Shown in pieces: positions 1-4,703 of a stretch of DNA of 6,408 nt (the first letter of the stretch is position 1; every line of letters begins with the position of its first letter). This DNA comes from Halobacteriales archaeon QH_8_67_36 (GTDB lineage: Archaea > Halobacteriota > Halobacteria > Halobacteriales > Haloarculaceae). The stretch spans positions 1,412-7,819 of the forward strand of contig PXQZ01000055.1 in the NCBI GenBank assembly GCA_003021755.1, written 5' to 3'. Below the pieces are notes generated by a model. It had not been told where the DNA came from, searched no databases, and was given only the letters and a program-made list of their open reading frames with translations. The translations under genes and the position numbers were made by a program.

Positions 1-285
1 CGTAGCGAGGCCGACCGTCGGGAGGCCTCGAACCGGAACGGCGACCACAGGGAGCCGTGGAGGACGTAGGTGCTCGCGCTTGGCGCGAGCACCGAACAGC
101 CGAACGGGGAACGTAGTGACCCGTGAGGCACAGGGTGGTCGCGAGCGGAGTGACCACATATCGTCGAACGGCGAAGCCGCGAGAACTCTCGGCACGGCCG
201 AACGTCGCCCGTCGGGAGTCCCCAGACGTGTCGGAGAGTGAGATAGTGTTGCCCGCAGTACGACTGCCCATCGGCGGGACGGCAA
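1..285. other. Non-coding, repeat-rich spacer upstream of priL
   Basis: I see no convincing gene here. The open frames are Arg- and Pro-rich rather than acidic, unlike every real protein in the window. The stretch is made of short variants of purine-rich words such as GAACGGCGAAGCCG and GCGAGCGGAGTGACC, which are common in haloarchaeal spacers. It contains several inverted repeats: 6-12/24-30, 69-79/83-93 (11 bp, perfect), 104-108/120-124, 135-140/152-157, an 8-bp stem with one mismatch within 177-194, and an imperfect stem at 211-227. Frame 1 is open from the left edge to a TAG at 67-69, so the tail of an upstream gene on the plus strand cannot be excluded. A structured RNA is possible, but I recognise no known family. 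Confidence 0.55.
69..93. repeat. Perfect 11-bp inverted repeat (hairpin)
   Basis: GGTGCTCGCGC at 69-79 and GCGCGAGCACC at 83-93 are exact reverse complements separated by TTG. The stem is very GC-rich and would fold in RNA from either strand. It begins on the last base of a frame-1 TAG at 67-69, so it could be the 3' hairpin of an upstream plus-strand transcript. No T-run follows, and haloarchaeal termination usually relies on T-tracts, so a terminator role is only a guess. Confidence 0.6.
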
Positions 286-292
286 TTTTATT
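286..292 (+). promoter_or_regulatory. TATA-like box of priL
   Basis: TTTTATT lies at -31 to -25 relative to the priL ATG at 317, in an otherwise GC-rich stretch. This is the spacing expected for an archaeal TATA box driving a leaderless transcript that starts at or next to the ATG. No Shine-Dalgarno sequence precedes the ATG. Confidence 0.7.
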
Positions 293-316
293 CGGCCCGG
301 CCCGCAACGGCGTCCC

Positions 317-1402
317 ATGCAGCCGCTCCACGCCCGGTATCCGTTCCTTGCCGCCGCTCGCGAGGCCGTCGAGACAGCCGCGGTCGATTTGGGGGAGGTC
401 GTCGCGACGGACGACGCGGTGACACAGCGGGCGGTGGAGCGGGTCGAACACGCCATCACGGACGGGACCGTCGGCGAGCCACACCGTCGCACCCGCGTCG
501 AGTTGCTCTCCTACCCCGTCGCTCGCGTGCTGGTCTCGCTGGTGGACACGCACGTCTGTACCCGGAAGTACGCCCGAGCCGAGGCGGAGACGGCACAGGG
601 GCGGTTCAGCCGGGAGTTTGCGGCGACGACGGAGTTCAAATCCACCAGCACGGAACGGGTACGTCTCGACCAGTTGCTGGCCGAGTTCGACCTCGCGACG
701 GCGGTGACCGAGGCCGACGACGGCTACCGGGTCGAGGTGGGGACCTATCTCGACCTGGCTGCCGACCAGCGGGGCGACCGCTGGCGGCTGGTCAATCGGC
801 CGCTGGCGGACGGTCGGGTCCGCATCGGCTCCGAGGAGCTCCACGTCCTGCTGAAACAGGCCATCCGCCACCGCGTCGCCGAGGGACTGCCGTTCCAGGT
901 GCCCGACGCCATCGCCGACGAACTCGACGACGAGGTCGAGCGGCTGAACGAGGTGCTCGCGGAGCTCGACCTCACCAGGGAGATAGACACCGTCGTTCCG
1001 GAGCTGTTCCCGCCGTGTATGCAGGCACTGCTGGACCAGGTCCAGAAGGGCGAACACCTCGAACACCACTCCCGCTTTGCCATCGCCGCCTTTCTCACCA
1101 GCATCGGGATGACGACCGACGAAATCGTCGACCTGTTCCAGGTGAACCCGGGCTTTGGCGAGGAGGCGACCCGCTATCAAGTCGACCACATCCGCGGCGA
1201 CACGAGCCCCACCGAGTACTCGACGCCGGCGTGTTCGACGATGCAGTCCTACGGCGACTGTGTCAACATGGACGACCTCTGTGAGCGCATCTCACATCCG
1301 ATGGCCTACTACGAGAAGAAGATAGACGACGCCGAGGAAGACGAGTTAGAGGATTGGCGCGACGAGAACGCCGATGACGGCGACGACGCGGTCGAGGCCT
1401 AG
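317..1402 (+). CDS. priL: DNA primase large subunit PriL
   Basis: Non-catalytic large subunit of the archaeal/eukaryotic-type primase. With PriS it makes the RNA primers that start DNA synthesis, and its C-terminal iron-sulfur domain helps initiation. The 361-residue product has an all-helical N-terminal part, starting MQPLHARYPF as is usual in haloarchaea. The C-terminal Fe-S domain supplies four cysteines in the family order: C234 (in PPCM), C306 (in STPACSTMQSYGDC), C315 and C322. It also has the HxxRF motif (H251) and a late MAYYEKK motif. The last 25 residues are an acidic tail typical of halophiles. ATG 317 is chosen because the product begins like its relatives and a TATA-like box sits 25-31 bases upstream. 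The stop overlaps that of the convergent membrane-protein gene. The catalytic partner priS is not in the window. Confidence 0.95.
   Translation: MQPLHARYPFLAAAREAVETAAVDLGEVVATDDAVTQRAVERVEHAITDGTVGEPHRRTRVELLSYPVARVLVSLVDTHVCTRKYARAEAETAQGRFSREFAATTEFKSTSTERVRLDQLLAEFDLATAVTEADDGYRVEVGTYLDLAADQRGDRWRLVNRPLADGRVRIGSEELHVLLKQAIRHRVAEGLPFQVPDAIADELDDEVERLNEVLAELDLTREIDTVVPELFPPCMQALLDQVQKGEHLEHHSRFAIAAFLTSIGMTTDEIVDLFQVNPGFGEEATRYQVDHIRGDTSPTEYSTPACSTMQSYGDCVNMDDLCERISHPMAYYEKKIDDAEEDELEDWRDENADDGDDAVEA
1399..1402. other. Interlocked stop codons on a CTAG palindrome
   Basis: The palindrome CTAG supplies the TAG stop of priL (1400-1402, plus strand) and the TAG stop of the convergent membrane protein (1399-1401, minus strand). 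The two coding regions therefore meet with no spacer, and any transcriptional terminator for either gene must lie inside the other. Confidence 0.9.
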
Positions 1403-1608
1403 AACTCCTGGCGTTCCAGCCAGATGCCCGCCCCGAGCATCACGATGACGAACAGCCCGATAGCGCCGACCAGTGCGGTACCGCCCTGCGGGGTGAGCCC
1501 CCCGTTGGCCGAGTAGGTCGTGGCGACGTAGACGGTTGCGCCGATGAACGCCACGAGGGCGACGGCCGAAATGACGACCTGCACGATGGCCTCCCGCTCG
1601 ATTTCCAT
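1399..1608 (-). CDS. Two-helix haloarchaeal membrane miniprotein
   Basis: Predicted 69-residue membrane protein of unknown function. The N-terminus MEIEREAIVQ is followed by one hydrophobic helix (about residues 8-29), a short loop with GLTPQGGTALVG, a second helix (about 42-64), and a charged end ERQEF. It resembles a small haloarchaeal family of uncharacterised two-helix proteins (DUF7472-like from memory, not searched). The frame can be extended to an upstream start at 1635, but ATG 1608 is preferred. It restores the family-like MEIERE start and places a TTTT run (1634-1637) at -29 to -26, fitting a leaderless promoter that would fall inside the longer version. It is convergent with priL and divergent from the SWIM gene. 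No catalytic residues are visible. Confidence 0.75.
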   Translation of the reverse strand: MEIEREAIVQVVISAVALVAFIGATVYVATTYSANGGLTPQGGTALVGAIGLFVIVMLGAGIWLERQEF

Positions 1609-1632
1609 GTCCCGCGGTATCCCTGGGGCGGG

Positions 1633-1637
1633 CAAAA
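1633..1637 (-). promoter_or_regulatory. Weak TATA-like box of the membrane miniprotein
   Basis: On the minus strand TTTTG lies at -29 to -25 from the ATG at 1608. Position suits leaderless transcription, but the box is short and GC-flanked, so this is tentative. Confidence 0.4.
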
Positions 1638-1690
1638 GGCTGTCGAAGCGGCGGGACCGCCGAGCAATTTAGGGTCGTTCGGTCCCTACG

Positions 1691-1726
1691 TTTCTATTGG
1701 ACACACCGAGAAAAACAGCCGTGTCC
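1691..1726 (+). promoter_or_regulatory. Putative promoter and inverted repeat before the SWIM gene
   Basis: TTTCTATT (1691-1698) is the best TATA-like element before the ATG at 1734 and would give a start of transcription near 1720-1725 with a short leader. An A-rich run at 1711-1715 lies too close to the ATG to fit well. GGACAC (1699-1704) and GTGTCC (1721-1726) form an inverted repeat with a 16-base gap. The half-sites are centred 22 bases apart, about two helical turns, and span from the TATA-like element to the likely start site. That would suit a dimeric repressor, but six-base arms can also arise by chance. Confidence 0.35.
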
Positions 1727-1733
1727 GCCCGCT

Positions 1734-2366
1734 ATGACACTGATAAACCCCTCGAACGACGCCGAGCCGACTGCACTCGCACCCGACCCCGAGCGACTCG
1801 ACGCGCGCTCGCTCCGTGCCTGGACCGAGCGGATGCTGGTCGACCGCCGGGAGGACGACAGCTACGCCGTCACCACCGAGAGCGGTCACACCTATCGCGT
1901 GGACCTCCCCGAACGCAGCTGTAGCTGTCCCGACCACCGGATTCGCGGCGAGCAGTGCAAACACCTCCGTCGGGTCGCCATCGAGATAACCGCCAGACGC
2001 GTCGCCCCGCCGGGGCGGGAGCGAGCGCGCTGTGACGTCTGTGGCAGCGTCACGTTCGTTCGCGGTGACGAATCACCGCCACACCGCTGTCGGCGTTGCG
2101 AACTCGTCCCCGGCGACGTGGTGCTGGACCGCGAGACGGGCAAACGTCTCGTCGTCGCCCGCGTGCTCGACGAACGGGCCGACGAACGCGTCATCGAGGC
2201 CACCGGCGAGACCGTCGCAGAGTACGAACGCAACGACGGCTATCCGGCCGGTGACCCCGTGGTCGAGGCGACCTACCTGAGCGACCGGCGCGGGTCGAAG
2301 CCGTCACGCCGGTACGCCTTCCCGCTGTCGCGGCTCGACCGGACCGACGAGCAACTGGTCGAGTGA
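1734..2366 (+). CDS. SWIM zinc-finger and zinc-ribbon protein
   Basis: Protein of 210 residues, unknown cellular role, likely nucleic-acid or protein binding. The N-terminal part (DPERLDARSLRAWTERM, about 18-34) leads into a short beta region and a SWIM zinc finger with C63-x-C65-x9-C75-x-H77 (RSCSCPDHRIRGEQCKHL). A four-cysteine zinc ribbon follows: C100-x2-C103-x15-C119-x2-C122. The rest (about 125-205) looks like a beta-rich domain beginning PGDVVLDRETGKRLVVARV and ending FPLSRLDRTD. SWIM domains occur in transposases, SNF2 helicases and the Sws1 recombination factors, but here the finger stands without any such enzyme domain. I recognise the architecture as one found in haloarchaea as 'SWIM zinc finger family protein'. 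The ATG is the first in frame after the promoter region. It is convergent with hjc. Confidence 0.8.
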   Translation: MTLINPSNDAEPTALAPDPERLDARSLRAWTERMLVDRREDDSYAVTTESGHTYRVDLPERSCSCPDHRIRGEQCKHLRRVAIEITARRVAPPGRERARCDVCGSVTFVRGDESPPHRCRRCELVPGDVVLDRETGKRLVVARVLDERADERVIEATGETVAEYERNDGYPAGDPVVEATYLSDRRGSKPSRRYAFPLSRLDRTDEQLVE

Positions 2367-2387
2367 GCGCGGGTCTACGCCCCGTTC

Positions 2388-2430
2388 AGGGTTCCGCATA
2401 CTCCGCGGAGCCACACTCCACTCGGACCCT
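2388..2430. terminator. Stem-loop between convergent SWIM gene and hjc
   Basis: The spacer between the two stop codons contains arms AGGGTTCCG (2388-2396) and CGGACCCT (2423-2430), which pair over eight base pairs with one bulged T. They enclose a perfect ten-base palindrome CTCCGCGGAG (2401-2410). A nested fold between convergent genes could end transcription or stop read-through from both sides. There is no T-tract, so the function is inferred from position only. Confidence 0.35.
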
Positions 2431-2432
2431 CG

Positions 2433-2954
2433 CTACTCCAGCATCTCGGCAGCGTCTTCCTTCGAGAGATCGCCCCGCTCGAACGCCGAGAGAACGTCCA
2501 GTATGGCCTGGTCCGGTCCGCCGTCCTCGGCAACCTCGTCGAGCGTGACCTTCTCCGTGTTGCCGACGAACTCCTCGAAGTCGGTGCCCTCGGCAAGCGC
2601 CGTCCCCTTCTTGACGCGGTAGTTGCCGCCGTCAGTCGTGTAGAGGTCGCCCGGGTGGAAGAAGTACCAGTCCTCGTGGTCGAACCGGGCGGCGACGCGG
2701 GGGTTCGCACCGAAGTTCCGCGCAAAGAAGAGTAGCGCCTCTATCTCCGCGCCGTCCAGATAGATGGGGTCGCCGGCGCTGGATTTGGCCTCGATGGCAT
2801 AAAACGTCTCCCCGTCCCCGGTCAGCACGTCGGGGAGTTCCCGCTCGGTGGCGCTGCCGCTGGCGGGCGCCCGCATCACTGCGAACCCGGCCTCATCTAG
2901 GGCGTTGACGAGTTCCCGCTCGCGGCGGTCCCCCTTCGCGTTCGAGTTTGGCAT
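2433..2954 (-). CDS. hjc: Holliday junction resolvase Hjc
   Basis: Archaeal structure-specific endonuclease that cuts four-way junctions during recombination and fork repair. It works as a dimer with divalent metal. The 173-residue product has the PD-(D/E)xK-type active site of the family: E12 in RRERELVN, D42 in ELPDVL, and E55/K57 in AIEAKSS, plus the APASGS loop (30-34, counterpart of the SAGS region in Pyrococcus Hjc). Between that loop and D42 there is a short insertion (ATEREL) relative to Pyrococcus Hjc. About 50 acidic residues extend past the nuclease core, ending DLSKEDAAEMLE, so it is longer than the roughly 120-residue thermophilic enzymes. Start 2954 is supported by a TATA-like box at -30 to -25. 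The upstream same-strand membrane protein gene ends 46 bases away. Confidence 0.93.
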   Translation of the reverse strand: MPNSNAKGDRRERELVNALDEAGFAVMRAPASGSATERELPDVLTGDGETFYAIEAKSSAGDPIYLDGAEIEALLFFARNFGANPRVAARFDHEDWYFFHPGDLYTTDGGNYRVKKGTALAEGTDFEEFVGNTEKVTLDEVAEDGGPDQAILDVLSAFERGDLSKEDAAEMLE

Positions 2955-2978
2955 TGCCCGTCGTTTCGTCGTGGCACG

Positions 2979-2984
2979 TAAAAA
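2979..2984 (-). promoter_or_regulatory. TATA-like box of hjc
   Basis: On the minus strand TTTTTA lies at -30 to -25 from the hjc ATG (2954), inside the 46-base gap after the upstream gene. It suggests that hjc is transcribed from its own leaderless promoter rather than only by read-through. Confidence 0.7.
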
Positions 2985-3000
2985 CGTCTCGCGGTTCGGT

Positions 3001-3645
3001 TTAGTCGTCCTCGCGCCGGTCGTCCCCGTCCGAGCGCAGCCCCGCGCGGGACTCCAGTTCGCGGATGACCTGCGTGCTCTCGCCGCCGTCGCTGCGGACG
3101 GCCTCCGCGTAGCGCTGGTACTCCTCGCGGGAGACCGTTACCGTCCGTGACTCCCCCCGGCGGGTCAGCTCCAGCCGGACCATCCCCTGTGGGTTGTTCC
3201 GGGTACGGAAACTGGCCATCGCGGTGAAGACGAACCAGAACGCGAGCGCCGAGCCGACGAAGTAGGCCATCGCCGTCTCGAAGGCGAGCGTTTCCGCGCC
3301 GGTCGTCCACCGTTCGGGGTAGGCCACCCGAAAGAGGGCGACGCCGGCCAGACAGAACCCGGCGCCGACGATGACGCCGACGTTCTCGCGACGGGAGGAG
3401 GGGAGGACGGCGACGACGCCCAGCAACATCGCCGGGATGCCCAGCCCGCCCAGCGTCCCGGCGAGCTTCTCGGCGGCCCGGAGGTCACTGGCGCCCAGCC
3501 ACCCGCCGACGGGCGTCGTCACGACCAGCAGGCCCAGCACGACCGCCAGCGCGCCCAGTATCGCGAGTGCGGCCCCGGCGTAGACGCGACGCGGGTCCCG
3601 CCCCTCCCAGCGGCGGCCACCGTACGCGTCTCCGAGGTGCTCCAT
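3001..3645 (-). CDS. Four-helix membrane protein, uncharacterised
   Basis: Predicted 214-residue integral membrane protein of unknown function. After a charged N-terminus (MEHLGDAYGG, RRVYAG) there are four hydrophobic helices at about 22-43, 65-81, 87-108 and 120-142. A 70-residue soluble tail follows, starting SFRTRNNPQGMVRLELTRRG and ending in acidic residues. The pattern RVYAGAAL ... LPSSRR ... FRVAYPERW ... FRTRNNPQG matches a haloarchaeal family often called 'permease' or DUF7139, from memory and unsearched; nothing in it demonstrates transport. The frame opens earlier, at 3672, but ATG 3645 is chosen because a TTTT box (3671-3674) then falls at -29 to -26. With the longer start the promoter would be inside the gene. 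It precedes hjc on the same strand. Confidence 0.8.
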   Translation of the reverse strand: MEHLGDAYGGRRWEGRDPRRVYAGAALAILGALAVVLGLLVVTTPVGGWLGASDLRAAEKLAGTLGGLGIPAMLLGVVAVLPSSRRENVGVIVGAGFCLAGVALFRVAYPERWTTGAETLAFETAMAYFVGSALAFWFVFTAMASFRTRNNPQGMVRLELTRRGESRTVTVSREEYQRYAEAVRSDGGESTQVIRELESRAGLRSDGDDRREDD

Positions 3646-3670
3646 AGCTGGCCGTTGTGTCCCGACCCAC

Positions 3671-3674
3671 AAAA
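3671..3674 (-). promoter_or_regulatory. TATA-like box of the four-helix membrane protein
   Basis: On the minus strand TTTT (in CGTTTTGTGG) lies at -29 to -26 from ATG 3645. It supports leaderless transcription and decides the start codon against the longer reading from 3672. Confidence 0.6.
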
Positions 3675-3681
3675 CGGTACG

Positions 3682-3843
3682 TCAGACGGGCGTCGGACCC
3701 CGGAGCGCGGCCACACAGCGGGTTCCGGGGTGGTCGTTGTCGACTCGCTCCAGCGTCGCATCGGTCGCCGTCGGCGACCGCTCGCGGTCGAGACACCGTG
3801 TGTCAGTTGACCGGTCGCCGGCAGTCGGTTCGGCGGAGATCAT
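3682..3843 (-). CDS. Doubtful 53-residue ORF downstream of pcn
   Basis: ATG at 3843 to TGA at 3682 on the minus strand gives a 53-residue acidic peptide (MISAEPTAGDRSTD at the start, VAALRGPTPV at the end). About four fifths of its codons end in G or C, as in real genes here. It starts 51 bases after the pcn stop and lies in the same frame as pcn: 70 sense codons follow the pcn TAG before the next stop. No TATA-like box or Shine-Dalgarno precedes it, and the sequence forms several hairpins. I recognise no family. In such GC-rich DNA an open frame of this length is not surprising, so it may equally be pcn 3' untranslated sequence. Confidence 0.2.
   Translation of the reverse strand: MISAEPTAGDRSTDTRCLDRERSPTATDATLERVDNDHPGTRCVAALRGPTPV
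3697..3731. repeat. 8-bp inverted repeat between pcn and the membrane protein
   Basis: ACCCCGGA (3697-3704) and TCCGGGGT (3724-3731) are perfect reverse complements with a 19-base loop. The stem lies downstream of pcn and just upstream of the promoter of the next minus-strand gene, where it could limit read-through. It is the last of three stem-loops in this gap when read in the pcn direction. Confidence 0.5.
3762..3780. repeat. 8-bp hairpin with 3-base loop downstream of pcn
   Basis: CGGTCGCC (3762-3769) and GGCGACCG (3773-3780) are exact reverse complements separated by GTC. A second small hairpin, GACAC-CGT-GTGTC, lies at 3792-3804. Both sit in the presumed 3' untranslated region of pcn on the minus strand. 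Termination or RNA stability are possible roles; neither is shown by the sequence. Confidence 0.55.
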
Positions 3844-3894
3844 AGGCCGTCGTACCGGACAGCCGCGGAACGAGTCCGAGCTTGGTGCCGTGGC

Positions 3895-4638
3895 CTACTC
3901 GCTCTGGATGCGCGGGGCGAGCATGTAAGTGACCCGGCCCTGGCCTTCGGCGAAATCGAAGTGCATCTTGACGGGGAACTCCTCGCCCAGTTCCATCTCG
4001 ACCTCGGCGTCTTTCGGGATGGCCTTGTTCATGTTTTTCAGGTAGTCCAGCGAGAACAGGGAGTGAGCGTCGCCGGCGGTGAGGTCGATGAGGTCCTCGC
4101 CGGTGAGTTCGAGGTGGACGTCGTCCGTGTCGCCCTCGGCGTCGATGTAAAACAGTTCGTCGGCGGCGTCGACGCCCAGCGCGATGTGGTCGGAAACCAT
4201 GTCGGCGGCGGTGACGGCGCGGTTGATGTCCTTCCCCTCGATGACGATATGCGCAGAGAGGTCGAGGTCGGGAAGGTCGGGCTCCTGGCGGATGGAGTCG
4301 GGGTCGATGAGCGCGAGCGTGTATTCGAGGCCGTCGATGGCGATGTGAAGTTTGCGCGTTTCCTCGTCGAGTTCCAGGTGAACGAGCTGGCCCGAGTCGG
4401 CCATCCCGGCGATGTCTTCGAGCCGGGAGAGGTTGACGCCGATGAGGCCCCCGTCGGTCTCGTAGGACTCGAACGCCGCGGCGTCGAGTCGCAGATCGAC
4501 CATGCCGACGTTGGCCGGGTCGACCGCCCGAATCTCCAGCCCGCCGTCTTCGAGGTGGATCTTGCACTCGTCCACCAGCACGCTCACTGAGTCGAGAGCC
4601 GACTTGAGCGTGTCCGCACTCACGATGGCGTTGAACAT
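3895..4638 (-). CDS. pcn: DNA polymerase sliding clamp PCNA
   Basis: Homotrimeric ring that encircles DNA and tethers replicative polymerase, ligase, Fen1 and other PIP-box proteins. The 247-residue product has the standard archaeal PCNA length and order. Domain 1 carries the signature DGGLEIRAVDPANVGMVDLR (31-50). The interdomain connecting loop is at about 110-127 (LIDPDSIRQEPDLPDL). The C-terminus ends YMLAPRIQSE, the partner-binding region. It is very acidic, as in Haloferax PCNA, where surface charge replaces the basic DNA-facing surface of other clamps. The frame is open back to 4680, but ATG 4638 gives the family start MFNAIV and puts a TATA-like box at -33 to -26. It is divergent from rlmE with only 65 bases between start codons. 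Confidence 0.97.
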   Translation of the reverse strand: MFNAIVSADTLKSALDSVSVLVDECKIHLEDGGLEIRAVDPANVGMVDLRLDAAAFESYETDGGLIGVNLSRLEDIAGMADSGQLVHLELDEETRKLHIAIDGLEYTLALIDPDSIRQEPDLPDLDLSAHIVIEGKDINRAVTAADMVSDHIALGVDAADELFYIDAEGDTDDVHLELTGEDLIDLTAGDAHSLFSLDYLKNMNKAIPKDAEVEMELGEEFPVKMHFDFAEGQGRVTYMLAPRIQSE

Positions 4639-4663
4639 CTTGAGCCGGGCTACGCCCCCATGC

Positions 4664-4671
4664 ATTAAAAA
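4664..4671. promoter_or_regulatory. AT-rich element between pcn and rlmE, possible shared TATA box
   Basis: ATTAAAAA (plus strand), read as TTTTTAAT on the minus strand, is the only AT-rich island in the 65-base divergent spacer. For pcn it is at -33 to -26, fitting a leaderless start at 4638, with purine-rich GAGGGCC just upstream where a BRE would lie. For rlmE it ends 33 bases before ATG 4704, which would start transcription near 4694-4697 with a leader of some 8-10 bases. No second TATA-like box is visible, so one element probably serves both directions, with pcn better matched. Confidence 0.6.
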
Positions 4672-4703
4672 GGCCCTCATTGACGGTGGCCTATCGGCGT
4701 CAA

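Noticed and set aside
1..69. Frame-1 open stretch from the left edge to TAG, possible 3' end of an upstream gene
   Set aside because: Only 22 codons, basic composition and no recognisable motif. Kept as a possibility in the spacer entry but not called.
1..316. RNase P RNA, SRP RNA or a tRNA in the gene-free left region
   Set aside because: No conserved RNase P or SRP core sequences and no tRNA T-loop pattern could be found by eye on either strand.
123..422. GTG-started open frame running from the spacer into priL
   Set aside because: The peptide is Arg-, Pro- and Ser-rich, unlike haloarchaeal proteins, and overlaps the real priL in another frame.
3646..3894. tRNA or RNA gene in the 249-base gap after pcn
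   Set aside because: There are stem-loops but no cloverleaf arrangement or GGTTCGA-type T-loop.
3803..4567. 254-residue open frame on the same strand as pcn but in a different frame
   Set aside because: Arg-, His- and Pro-rich low-complexity translation, typical of an off-frame reading of haloarchaeal DNA.
3961..4590. 209-residue open frame antisense to pcn
   Set aside because: It mirrors the codon bias of pcn. PCNA is certain, and the antisense product resembles no family.
4680..4703. Longer RlmE start at TTG 4680 or GTG 4686
   Set aside because: They add non-family residues before MSGKDEYY and would need transcription to begin at or before the only TATA-like element.
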